Assembly: GCA_900315095.1 (NCBI GenBank)
Contig: OMXS01000007.1
Coordinates: 62,001 to 126,000, forward strand
From: an uncultured Prevotellaceae bacterium
GTDB taxonomy: Bacteria; Bacteroidota; Bacteroidia; Bacteroidales; Bacteroidaceae
Length of the DNA: 64,000 nucleotides
Direction of reading: 5' to 3'
In this document: in pieces, positions 52,142-61,132 of the stretch
Position numbering within the stretch: position 1 is the first letter of the stretch
How the letters are laid out: every line of letters begins with the position of its first letter
Notes under the pieces: generated by a model
The model's input: only the letters and a program-made list of their open reading frames with translations
What the model was told of the DNA's origin: nothing
The model's database searches: none
Made by a program: the position numbers and the translations under genes

Positions 52142-53380
52142 ATGAATACAAAGAATATCAGAATAGAGGATTACAATTACGATTTGCCCGACAATCGCAT
52201 CGCAAAGTTCCCTTTGCCCAAAAGAGATAACAGCAAACTGCTTATCGACGACAAGGGAACGATAGGGGAGGATGTGTTCTATAATCTCCCCAAGCACATC
52301 CCGAGCGGTTCATTGATGATATTCAACAATACGAAAGTCATACAGGCAAGACTTCATTTCCGAAAGGCTACAGGCGCCATGATTGAGGTCTTCCTGCTCG
52401 AGCCATACATCCCTGCCGACTATGAGCGCATTTTCCAACAAACAAAAACATGCTCTTGGCTATGCATGATAGGCAACTTGAAGAAATGGAAGGGCGAGGT
52501 GCTCGAGCGCAAGATAACCATTGGCGATAGAGTCGTTACTTTGACTGCCGAGAAAAAGGAGAAACCGCAGTCGTCACAATATGAGAACGTATGTTTTGCA
52601 TGGGACGATGAGAACCTCTCTTTTAGCGAGTTGCTTGAGGCGGTGGGCGAACTGCCTATTCCGCCATATCTCAACCGCGAGACAGAGGAAAGTGACAAGA
52701 CCACATATCAGACTGTTTATAGCAAGATAAAAGGTAGTGTAGCGGCTCCGACGGCAGGCTTGCACTTCAGCGAGGATGTGCTTAGAGCGCTTGACAACAA
52801 TAATGTGGAGCGTAAGGAGGTCACCCTTCATGTGGGTGCAGGCACATTCAAGCCCGTTAAGTCGGAAGAGATAGGCGACCACGACATGCATACCGAGTAC
52901 ATCTGCGTTAAGCGCGAGGTGCTTGAAAGCATATTAAAACATAACGCAGAGGTAATTGCTGTAGGAACCACAAGTGTCCGAACGCTTGAAAGCCTCTACT
53001 ACATGGGTTGCAAACTGGCCGAGAATCCCGATGCCACAGAGGAACAACTGCATGTCAACCAATGGGAACCGTACGACAAGGAATATGCCCTGTCGCCCGT
53101 TGAGGCCATTCAGAACATCATCGGCTATCTTGACAGGAACAATCTCTCGTCCCTGCACACAAGCACGCAGATAATAATTGCGCCAGGATATAAATATAAA
53201 TATGTGAAGAAACTCATAACAAACTTCCACCAGCCTCAAAGCACTTTGCTTCTGCTTGTTAGTGCTTTCCTCAAGGGACATTGGCGAGAGGTTTACGATT
53301 ATGCCCTTTCTCACGATTTCAGATTCCTGAGTTATGGAGACAGCAGTCTCCTGATACCACCATCAGACGATAAACAATAA
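52142..53380 (+). CDS. queA: S-adenosylmethionine:tRNA ribosyltransferase-isomerase QueA
   Basis: The 412-residue protein contains DYNYDLPDNRIAKFPLPKRDNSKLL, NNTKVIQARL, GSVAAPTAGLHFS and HVGAGTFKPV, typical of QueA. It makes epoxyqueuosine in tRNA anticodons with Tyr, His, Asn or Asp. It is about 50-60 residues longer than the E. coli enzyme, through insertions in the middle, as often seen in this phylum. Confidence 0.95.
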   Translation: MNTKNIRIEDYNYDLPDNRIAKFPLPKRDNSKLLIDDKGTIGEDVFYNLPKHIPSGSLMIFNNTKVIQARLHFRKATGAMIEVFLLEPYIPADYERIFQQTKTCSWLCMIGNLKKWKGEVLERKITIGDRVVTLTAEKKEKPQSSQYENVCFAWDDENLSFSELLEAVGELPIPPYLNRETEESDKTTYQTVYSKIKGSVAAPTAGLHFSEDVLRALDNNNVERKEVTLHVGAGTFKPVKSEEIGDHDMHTEYICVKREVLESILKHNAEVIAVGTTSVRTLESLYYMGCKLAENPDATEEQLHVNQWEPYDKEYALSPVEAIQNIIGYLDRNNLSSLHTSTQIIIAPGYKYKYVKKLITNFHQPQSTLLLLVSAFLKGHWREVYDYALSHDFRFLSYGDSSLLIPPSDDKQ

Positions 53381-53391
53381 AGGATATACCT

Positions 53392-55335
53392 ATGAAATAC
53401 GGCTTTATAACTGTTGCTTCCGCGATACCTTCAGTTAAGGTCGCCGATTGCAGATATAACACAGACGAGATAATACGTCTCATCGATGAGGCAGACGGTA
53501 AGGGCGCCGAGATTATTGTGTTCCCTGAACTGAGCATCACGTCTTACACCTGTCAGGACCTTTTCCATCAGAACATTCTCCTTGAAGAGGCAGAAAGGTC
53601 GGTGGAAAGGATAATCGGTCACAGCCAGACATCTGACATTATCGCCATCGTGGGTGTTCCTGTGGTGGTAGGCTCGCTAACGCTTAACTGTGCTACCGTT
53701 ATCCAGCGAGGCGAACTCTTGGGCATTGTGCCTAAGACATTCTTGCCTAATTACTCGGAGTTCTATGAGAAGCGCTGGTTCTCTTCGGCTCGCGACATCC
53801 CATACGACACAACGATTCGTTATGCAAACAAGGAGGTTGTGATTTCTAAGAAACCCACCTTGTTCAGCACAAGCGAGGGAGCAACGTTCGGAATAGAGAT
53901 ATGTGAAGACCTCTGGGCACCTGTTCCGCCAAGCAACACCTTGACCGTTCAGGGTGCTGACATCATCTTTAATCTCTCCGCATCAGACGAACTGATAGAC
54001 AAACACAAATATCTGCTGAACCTCATCTCGCAACAGAGCGCAAGAAACATGAGCGGTTATGTTTATAGTTCGTGCGGTTTCGGCGAGAGTACGCAAGACG
54101 TGGTGTATGCAGGTAATGCTTTGGTGTTCGAGAACGGCAAGATGATTGCCCAGAACGAGCGTTTCTCGCTTGAACCACAACTTGTTGTTGCACAGATAGA
54201 TATCGAGCGCTTGCGTGCTGAAAGGAGACTTAACAGCACCTTCGCTACCGCAGAAGCACTTGCTAAAGACGAGCCGAGAGTTATCGGGTGCGTTAAGCCT
54301 GCTTTCGACAACAAGCCCTTTGAGTTGCTCCGAGAGATTAATCCTACACCTTTTGTGCCGTCAACGCAGATAATGCAAGACAGATGTGAGGAGATATTCA
54401 ACATTCAGGTGATGGGTCTCGCCAAGCGTTTGGTTCACACAAGAAGCAAGCGTGTGGTGATAGGTATTAGCGGAGGACTCGACAGCACGTTGGCTTTGCT
54501 TGTGTGCGTGAAGACATTCGACAAACTCGGAATGCCTCGCAAGGGCATCCTCGGAGTAACTATGCCAGGTTTCGGAACTACAGACAGGACATACAAGAAT
54601 GCTTTGTCCCTGATGGAATCGTTAGGAATAGACATGCAGGAGATAAGCATCGCCGATGCCGTAAGACAGCATTTCAAGGACATCGACCATGATATTAACA
54701 ACCACGATGTGACCTACGAGAACTCGCAAGCACGCGAGCGCACCCAGATTCTCATGGACTTGAGCAACAAGGTGGGCGCTCTTGTGGTTGGTACAGGCGA
54801 CCTTTCGGAACTCGCTCTCGGATGGGCGACATACAACGGAGACCACATGTCGATGTACGGAGTTAACGCCAGCATCCCCAAGACGCTTATCCGTTACCTC
54901 GTAAGAAGCGTGGCCGAGAGCGAGGGAATCGACAAGAAATCGCACGACACCTTGCTTGATGTCATTGATACTCCTATAAGTCCTGAACTCACTCCTGCCG
55001 ACGAGCAGGGCAACATCAAGCAGAAGACGGAAGACCTGGTTGGTCCATACGAACTGCACGACTTCTTCCTGTATTATATGTTGCGTCACGGATTCACTCC
55101 AGAGAAGATTCTTTTCTTGGCTAAACATGCGTTTAAAACGGGTACAAAGGAAGAGAAGTACGACGAGGAGACCATAAAGCGCTGGCTCGGAGTGTTCATG
55201 CGCCGATTCTTCTCGCAACAGTTCAAGCGCTCATGTCTGCCCGACGGACCAAAGGTGGGTAGCGTGAGTCTAAGCCCGAGAGGCGACTGGCGAATGCCGT
55301 CGGATGCTTCTGGCGAATTGTGGAAACTCGACTAA
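53392..55335 (+). CDS. nadE: glutamine-dependent NAD+ synthetase
   Basis: The 647-residue protein has an N-terminal nitrilase-type glutaminase (PELSITSY, then GIEICEDLWAP with the catalytic cysteine) and a C-terminal synthetase with the ATP-binding GISGGLDSTLAL. It amidates nicotinic acid adenine dinucleotide using ammonia from glutamine. Full length for the two-domain form. Eleven bp after queA. Confidence 0.96.
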   Translation: MKYGFITVASAIPSVKVADCRYNTDEIIRLIDEADGKGAEIIVFPELSITSYTCQDLFHQNILLEEAERSVERIIGHSQTSDIIAIVGVPVVVGSLTLNCATVIQRGELLGIVPKTFLPNYSEFYEKRWFSSARDIPYDTTIRYANKEVVISKKPTLFSTSEGATFGIEICEDLWAPVPPSNTLTVQGADIIFNLSASDELIDKHKYLLNLISQQSARNMSGYVYSSCGFGESTQDVVYAGNALVFENGKMIAQNERFSLEPQLVVAQIDIERLRAERRLNSTFATAEALAKDEPRVIGCVKPAFDNKPFELLREINPTPFVPSTQIMQDRCEEIFNIQVMGLAKRLVHTRSKRVVIGISGGLDSTLALLVCVKTFDKLGMPRKGILGVTMPGFGTTDRTYKNALSLMESLGIDMQEISIADAVRQHFKDIDHDINNHDVTYENSQARERTQILMDLSNKVGALVVGTGDLSELALGWATYNGDHMSMYGVNASIPKTLIRYLVRSVAESEGIDKKSHDTLLDVIDTPISPELTPADEQGNIKQKTEDLVGPYELHDFFLYYMLRHGFTPEKILFLAKHAFKTGTKEEKYDEETIKRWLGVFMRRFFSQQFKRSCLPDGPKVGSVSLSPRGDWRMPSDASGELWKLD

Positions 55336-55364
55336 GATAGTGTTACATTATAAATAAGAATGAT

Positions 55365-56279
55365 ATGCGCCATTTCATAAGAATTACATTACTGCTTCTC
55401 GTCTCCCTCCAATGCTATTCCCAAAGCATGAGGAAGAACGCTGCATACGAAAGATATATCGGACGGTATGCCGAGATAGCTGTTGAGCAGATGAAACTTC
55501 ATGGAATTCCAGCAAGCATCACTCTCGCCCAGGGATTGATAGAGAGTGGAGCAGGGCAGAGCGAACTGGCGCGTAAGGGCAACAATCATTTCGGAATAAA
55601 GTGTCACGGATGGCAAGGACGCAAGGTGTATCACGACGATGACCTCAGCGGAGAGTGCTTCAGAGCATACGCTACAGCCCGACAGAGTTACGAAGACCAT
55701 AGCATGTTCCTCGTGAACGGGCGCAGATACCAGAGTCTCTTCTCTCTTTCTATCAAGGACTACAAAGGATGGGCGCGCGGACTTAAGGCTGCCGGCTATG
55801 CCACAAATCCCTCTTATGCCGAAGCCCTGATAAGAATCATCGAACTATACGAACTCTATAAGTATGACGGAGGCAAGGTTATTAAGCATGAGGGACGGCA
55901 TCAACACACACAACCCACGCCTGTCGAAGAAGAGAAGTTCGGCATCTTCGTGCGCAACAAGACTCCTTATGTCGTAGTAAGGAACGGAGAGACGCTTTCA
56001 TCGATAAGCCGTATGACGGGCATCTCGGTGAGAAGGCTCGCCAAGTATAACGAGATGCCGAAGAATGCTGTGCTAAAGCAGGGCGCTCCTATCTATCTTG
56101 AGAAGAAGCAGAAGAAAGCATCTAAGGAGTATAAGGGCAAGTATCATGTTGTGAAAGCAGGCGAGAGCTTCCATTCTATAGCACAAGACTATGCAATGAG
56201 AGTGGAGACACTCTATAAGGTTAACCACCTCTCGGGCGACTACTCTTTGCAGGTGGGCGACCGTTTGCGCATCCGTTGA
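55365..56279 (+). CDS. glucosaminidase (GH73-type) with two LysM domains
   Basis: The 304-residue exported protein has a signal peptide (MRHFIRITLLLLVSLQCYS). The catalytic part has ASITLAQGLIESGAGQSELA, with the catalytic glutamate, then GNNHFGIKCHGW, SYEDHSMFL and AGYATNPSYAEALI, as in mannosyl-glycoprotein endo-beta-N-acetylglucosaminidase-like proteins. Two LysM modules (VVRNGETLSSISRMTGISVR, then VVKAGESFHSIAQDYAMRVE) bind peptidoglycan. It probably acts in wall turnover or division. Repeat array 4 begins 2 bp after the stop codon. Confidence 0.92.
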   Translation: MRHFIRITLLLLVSLQCYSQSMRKNAAYERYIGRYAEIAVEQMKLHGIPASITLAQGLIESGAGQSELARKGNNHFGIKCHGWQGRKVYHDDDLSGECFRAYATARQSYEDHSMFLVNGRRYQSLFSLSIKDYKGWARGLKAAGYATNPSYAEALIRIIELYELYKYDGGKVIKHEGRHQHTQPTPVEEEKFGIFVRNKTPYVVVRNGETLSSISRMTGISVRRLAKYNEMPKNAVLKQGAPIYLEKKQKKASKEYKGKYHVVKAGESFHSIAQDYAMRVETLYKVNHLSGDYSLQVGDRLRIR

Positions 56280-56280
56280 T

Positions 56281-56434
56281 TCCCAATGATATACCTTTCG
56301 GGTTGCGAAAAGCCATCTTTGGGAGTGTCAGGAAGCACATCTGAGCACCTCAGATGTATACAACTGGCAACCTCAGGAAGCACAAGTGGCGTTCTCAGGT
56401 GATACTCCTGACTGCCTTAGGTGATAATCCCGAC
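56281..56434 (+). repeat. 22-bp-period degenerate repeat array 4
   Basis: Seven units of exactly 22 bp run 56281-56302, 56303-56324, 56325-56346, 56347-56368, 56369-56390, 56391-56412 and 56413-56434. Words shared with array 1 include TCAGGAAGCACATCTGAG and CAGATGTATACAA. It starts 2 bp after the glucosaminidase stop codon and ends in a C-rich stretch before vsr. Confidence 0.78.
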
Positions 56435-56486
56435 AGGACAGGCAACCCCATCACTCCCATTCATCACATAAATCCCATTTCCCTAT

Positions 56487-57059
56487 ATGGACACGATGAC
56501 TCCTGAACAAAGGCACAGATGCATGGCGGCAATTAAGGCGAAGAACACCAAGCCGGAATTAATTGTCAGGCGATATCTGCATGCTCGCGGTTTCAGGTTT
56601 CGTCTTAACCATAAGCGTCTGCCTGGGCATCCCGACTTAGTGCTAAGGAAATACCGCACTTGCATATTCGTGAACGGATGCTTCTGGCACGGACACGGGA
56701 CGACGGTAGAAGGAGGAGAACTGCTGGAAACAAACCTCCAACACCCAACATCCATCACTCAACAGCCAACATGCACCTTTTTCAAGTTGCCAAAGAGCCG
56801 AACTGACTATTGGAGAGACAAGATAATACGCAACAAAACGCGCGACGTGAAGACTCAGAAGCAACTGGCGGCAATGGGATGGCACACAATTACGGTATGG
56901 GAATGTGAACTGAAACCCGCTCGCCGACAAGAAACTCTGGAGTCGCTTGCCTTCACTTTGAATCGCATATTTCTGAAGGACCACGAGGTGAGATATGCTG
57001 ACGTAATGGAACTTGATAACGACAGAATTATGGCTGCTGAAGAATGGAATGAACGATAG
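56487..57059 (+). CDS. vsr: very short patch repair endonuclease with insertion
   Basis: The 190-residue protein has the Vsr motifs LPGHPDLVLRKYRTCIFVNGCFWHGHG, with D50 the metal ligand, C65 and H68/H70, and late WECELK with C140. Between H70 and C96 lie about 25 extra residues (71-95) not found in the E. coli enzyme, where the histidines and cysteine are nearly adjacent. The remaining zinc ligands are kept, so activity is possible. Vsr nicks T-G mismatches made by deamination at 5-methylcytosine and is normally next to a cytosine methyltransferase gene; none is seen here. It may be a stranded part of a restriction-modification system. Confidence 0.85.
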   Translation: MDTMTPEQRHRCMAAIKAKNTKPELIVRRYLHARGFRFRLNHKRLPGHPDLVLRKYRTCIFVNGCFWHGHGTTVEGGELLETNLQHPTSITQQPTCTFFKLPKSRTDYWRDKIIRNKTRDVKTQKQLAAMGWHTITVWECELKPARRQETLESLAFTLNRIFLKDHEVRYADVMELDNDRIMAAEEWNER

Positions 57060-57127
57060 TGGCAACCCTTTTTCCTATAAATGCTATTTTTTACCCTCAA
57101 ATGTTTTCACATGTCGAAAAAAAATAG

Positions 57128-57135
57128 TAACTTTG
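57128..57135 (+). promoter_or_regulatory. gyrA promoter -7 box
   Basis: TAACTTTG, with a poor TTTT (57104-57107) at the -33 spacing. The leader of about 85 bases has GGCG/CGCC pairing near 57168-57182. Confidence 0.55.
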
Positions 57136-57223
57136 CCATGTTTTTTGAGGCATCAAAATCGCTTAGAGGGCGTTTAAAGCGCCTCAGACGGCATTTTAAA
57201 GGAAATTAACAATGTAAAATAAG

Positions 57224-59899
57224 ATGGACGAAAATCAGACATTTGACCAGGACAGGATTATTAAAATCAACATCGAGGAGGAGATGAAGACCTCCTATAT
57301 CGACTATTCTATGTCGGTAATCGTGGCTCGTGCGCTTCCAGATGTGCGTGACGGATTCAAGCCCGTGCATCGACGCATACTCTATGGTATGAAGGGTATC
57401 AACAACGTTAGCAGCCAGCCGTATAAGAAGTGTGCACGCGTGGTAGGTGAGGTGCTTGGTAAGTACCACCCACATGGTGACAGTTCGGTTTATGGAGCGT
57501 TGGTACGCATGGGACAGGAGTGGAACATGCGCTACACACTTGTTGACGGACAAGGAAACTTTGGTTCTGTCGACGGAGACTCGCCAGCCGCTATGCGTTA
57601 TACCGAGTGTCGCCTCTCGAAGATGGGAGAGCACATCATGGACGACCTGGAGAAGGATACTGTCGACATGGTCAATAACTTTGACGACTCGCTTACTGAG
57701 CCCAGCGTGATGCCAACGAAAGTACCTAACCTGCTGGTAAACGGAGGTAACGGTATCGCCGTTGGTATGGCTACCAATATGCCGACACATAATCTTGGCG
57801 AAGTGATTGACGGTTGCTGCGCATTTATCGACAATCCCGATATCGATACAGAGGGATTGATGAAGTACATACCTGCTCCCGACTTCCCAACAGGCGCATA
57901 TATTTATGGTCTGCAAGGCGTTAAGGAGGCATACGAGACAGGTCGAGGCCGTATAATGATGCGCGCTAAGGCTGAGATTGAAAGCGATGAAAACCACGAT
58001 AAGATTGTTATTACCGAGATACCTTACGGCGTCAACAAGGCACAACTTATCGAGTATATTGCCGACCTCGTAAAAGACGGAAAACTGGACGGCATCTCTA
58101 ACGCTAACGATGAAACCGGCCGTCAGGGCATGCGCATCGTTATCGATGTGAAGAAAGATGCTAATGCCAACGTGATATTAAACAAGTTGTTCAAGATGAC
58201 GGCTCTACAGAGCTCATTCTCAGTAAATAACATCGCGTTGGTTCCAAGCAAGAACGACCATTCTAAACTCTATCCGCGACTCCTTACTTTGCGCGAGTGC
58301 ATCAGCTACTTTGTTGAGCACCGCCATGAGGTGACCATCCGCCGCACCAAGTTTGACCTGAAGAAGGCACAGGAACGTGCTCATATTCTGGAAGGACTTA
58401 TCATCGCCTGCGACAACATCGACGAGGTGGTTCACATCATTCGTGGTTCTAAGACTCCAACCGATGCTCAGCGTAACCTGGAAGAGCGCTTCAACCTCGA
58501 CGAATTGCAGTCAAAGGCTATCGTTGACATGCGTCTTTCTCAGTTGACAGGCCTCCGTATGGATCAGTTGCATGCTGAGTATGACGACCTGATGAAGCAG
58601 ATAGACTACCTGCAGAGCATTCTCGACGATCCAGAACTTTGCAAGAAGGTGATGAAGGACGAACTTCAGGAGGTTAAAGAAAGATATGGTGACCCACGCC
58701 GCACGCAAATCGTGCCAGACGAGCATGAGTTTAATGCGGAGGACTTCTATCCAAACGACCCAGTTGTTATTACTGTTAGTCATCTCGGTTATATCAAGCG
58801 CACTCCTCTGTCGGAGTTCCGCGAGCAGTCGAGAGGTGGAGTAGGAAGCAAGGGAGCACGTAGCCGTGAGCAAGACTTCACAGAGTATATCTACCCGGCA
58901 ACGATGCACCAGACGATGATGTTCTTCACCCGCAAGGGCCGTTGCTACTGGCTGAAGTGCTATGAGATACCTGAAGGCGACAAGAACTCGAAGGGCAGGG
59001 CAATCCAGAACATGCTCAACATCGAGCCAGACGACCAGGTTAACGCATTCATGCGCCTGCGCAACAAGGGACTTGACGACCAGGAGTTCATCAACTCTCA
59101 CTATGTTGTATTCGCAACAAAGAATGGTATCGTCAAGAAAACATCGCTTGAGGCTTACTCCAGACCACGTGCCAACGGAGTGATTGCCATCAACATACTT
59201 GAAGGCGACGAGGTTGTAGATGTGAGATTGACAAATGGCCGTAACGAACTCATCATAGCTAACCGTAACGGCAGGGCCGTGAGATTCCATGAAAGCGCAA
59301 TCCGCGCTATGGGACGTGTGGCAACTGGTGTTATCGGCATGCGTCTCGATGGAGGCGATGATGCTGTGGTTGGTATGGTTGTTGTTAACAAGCCGGAAGA
59401 GGAAACCATCATGGTGGTTAGCGAGAACGGTTATGGCAAGCGCTCACAAGTTGAGGAATATCGCAAGACCAACCGCGGAACGAAGGGTGTAAAGACTCTT
59501 AACATTACCGAGAAGACAGGCCGTTTGGTAGCCATTAAGAACGTTACCGACCAGAACGACCTTATGATTATAAACAAGAGCGGCATCGTCATCCGACTTG
59601 CTGTTAGCGAGTGCCGAGTGATGGGACGAAACACACAAGGCGTACGTCTGATTAATCTTTCTAAGAAAAACGACGTCATAGCAAGTGTATGTAAGGTGAT
59701 GAGTTCAGAACTGGAGGCTATCGTAGAGCAGAAGAGCCGTGAGGCATTTGCCCAGAACACCGATGCTTTCAAGAGCGAACTTGGCCAGACGCAGGACTCT
59801 TTGACTCCTTCTGACAACGAAGCAGATGAAGTTGATGAGGACAATAATGATAACGCTCCTCTTGTTGACTTTGACGAGCCTACAGAGGATAATCAATAA
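57224..59899 (+). CDS. gyrA: DNA gyrase subunit A
   Basis: The 891-residue protein has catalytic tyrosine Y126 in AAMRYTE and the quinolone region HPHGDSSVYGALVRMGQ (82-98). S87 matches the E. coli S83 position and G91 the D87 position. Six C-terminal beta-pinwheel blades are present, including the GyrA box QSRGGVGSKGA. An acidic tail ends the protein. Gyrase supercoils DNA with GyrB, which is not in the window. Two TPR genes follow on the same strand. Confidence 0.97.
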   Translation: MDENQTFDQDRIIKINIEEEMKTSYIDYSMSVIVARALPDVRDGFKPVHRRILYGMKGINNVSSQPYKKCARVVGEVLGKYHPHGDSSVYGALVRMGQEWNMRYTLVDGQGNFGSVDGDSPAAMRYTECRLSKMGEHIMDDLEKDTVDMVNNFDDSLTEPSVMPTKVPNLLVNGGNGIAVGMATNMPTHNLGEVIDGCCAFIDNPDIDTEGLMKYIPAPDFPTGAYIYGLQGVKEAYETGRGRIMMRAKAEIESDENHDKIVITEIPYGVNKAQLIEYIADLVKDGKLDGISNANDETGRQGMRIVIDVKKDANANVILNKLFKMTALQSSFSVNNIALVPSKNDHSKLYPRLLTLRECISYFVEHRHEVTIRRTKFDLKKAQERAHILEGLIIACDNIDEVVHIIRGSKTPTDAQRNLEERFNLDELQSKAIVDMRLSQLTGLRMDQLHAEYDDLMKQIDYLQSILDDPELCKKVMKDELQEVKERYGDPRRTQIVPDEHEFNAEDFYPNDPVVITVSHLGYIKRTPLSEFREQSRGGVGSKGARSREQDFTEYIYPATMHQTMMFFTRKGRCYWLKCYEIPEGDKNSKGRAIQNMLNIEPDDQVNAFMRLRNKGLDDQEFINSHYVVFATKNGIVKKTSLEAYSRPRANGVIAINILEGDEVVDVRLTNGRNELIIANRNGRAVRFHESAIRAMGRVATGVIGMRLDGGDDAVVGMVVVNKPEEETIMVVSENGYGKRSQVEEYRKTNRGTKGVKTLNITEKTGRLVAIKNVTDQNDLMIINKSGIVIRLAVSECRVMGRNTQGVRLINLSKKNDVIASVCKVMSSELEAIVEQKSREAFAQNTDAFKSELGQTQDSLTPSDNEADEVDEDNNDNAPLVDFDEPTEDNQ

Positions 59900-59934
59900 G
59901 AATATAATATCAAACCTTTTAAAACTTAAGAATT

Positions 59935-61104
59935 ATGAAGAAATTAATGATGATGGCAGTTGCTGTTCTTTTTGCGGCATCAGCCAATGCACAAGGTGAC
60001 ATCGTTAAGCTTATCAAGAAGGCTAAGACCTACAGCGATGCCATGCAGCTTGTTAATCAGGGCGTTTCAGCCTTGAGCAACGAAGACAAGGCAAAGGTTT
60101 ATACTAAGGTATGCGACCTTGCCGCTAAGGAGTTCTCTACCGAGCAGGACAACTACATCAAGAAGGATCTTAACCCTGGAGGTTATGACGTGAACAACGC
60201 TTATACAGCAGCTCAGAACCTCATCAAGTCAGCCCTTTCGCTTCGTGATGCTGATCCAAAAGCTGCAATCAAGTACATCGACCCTGTGAATAAGGCTCGT
60301 GAGATGATGCTCAATGCAGGCCAGGAAGGTCTTGACAAGAAGGACTTCAACCAGATTCTGTCGAATCTCGGACTTTATGTTGACGCTGCAAATGTTGTGT
60401 ATGACGGCAAAGTTGATATGGACCCCAACGTTCCACAGATTTCTTACTTCGCAACATGGGGCGCTTCTGAGCTCAACGACGCAGAAAACGTGATGAAGTA
60501 TTCGCAGTATGCTCTTAACGATTCAGCATATGGTGCACCTGCTATGGCACTCATGCTCAACTCTATGGAGAAGAAAGTTGCTTCTAAGCAGGACTCTGTT
60601 GAGTTCGTTAATAAGTTGAAGGGCATGATTGGAAAGTATCCTGGCGGTCAGGCTGATGGCGCTATCCTCGGCAAGATCACCACTTTCTATGGTGCTCCTC
60701 AGTATGCAGGCGAGGTTAACAAACTGCTCGACGAGACCATCGCAGCTAATCCTAACAACAAGATGGCATGGGCTCTGAAGGGACAGACCGCACTCAACAA
60801 CATGGATTACGAAACTGCAATTGCTGCCAACAAGAAAGCAATTGAGCTTGATCCTAAGTTCACCCAGGTGCGTTTCAACCTTGCTACAGGTCAGAGAGAG
60901 AAGGCTATGGCTATGATTGATGCTGCTAACGGTAACGTTACTCCAGAGGCTAAGGCTCTTGTTAACGAGGCTCTTGCTAACCTCAACCAGATTCGTGAGG
61001 AAGATCCAAACCACGAGCTCGTTCAATGGAAGTATCCTTTGGCACAATGCTACTACATCCTTGGCGAGCAGGCTAAGTACGATGAAATCATGGCTCTGCC
61101 ATAA
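59935..61104 (+). CDS. exported TPR protein downstream of gyrA
   Basis: The 389-residue protein has a signal peptide (MKKLMMMAVAVLFAASANA) and helical repeats; WALKGQTALNNMDYETAIAANKKAIELDP is a clear TPR motif. It is probably periplasmic. Function unknown, but its place after gyrA is conserved in Bacteroidales in my recollection. It forms an operon with the next TPR gene, 28 bp on. Confidence 0.8.
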   Translation: MKKLMMMAVAVLFAASANAQGDIVKLIKKAKTYSDAMQLVNQGVSALSNEDKAKVYTKVCDLAAKEFSTEQDNYIKKDLNPGGYDVNNAYTAAQNLIKSALSLRDADPKAAIKYIDPVNKAREMMLNAGQEGLDKKDFNQILSNLGLYVDAANVVYDGKVDMDPNVPQISYFATWGASELNDAENVMKYSQYALNDSAYGAPAMALMLNSMEKKVASKQDSVEFVNKLKGMIGKYPGGQADGAILGKITTFYGAPQYAGEVNKLLDETIAANPNNKMAWALKGQTALNNMDYETAIAANKKAIELDPKFTQVRFNLATGQREKAMAMIDAANGNVTPEAKALVNEALANLNQIREEDPNHELVQWKYPLAQCYYILGEQAKYDEIMALP

Positions 61105-61132
61105 TATCTGAAAGAATATAGAGTATTAAAGA

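Noticed and set aside
57464-57520. Quinolone-resistance change in GyrA (glycine at the E. coli D87 position)
   Set aside because: I recall glycine or other residues at this place as normal in Bacteroidetes, and the key serine S87 is wild type.
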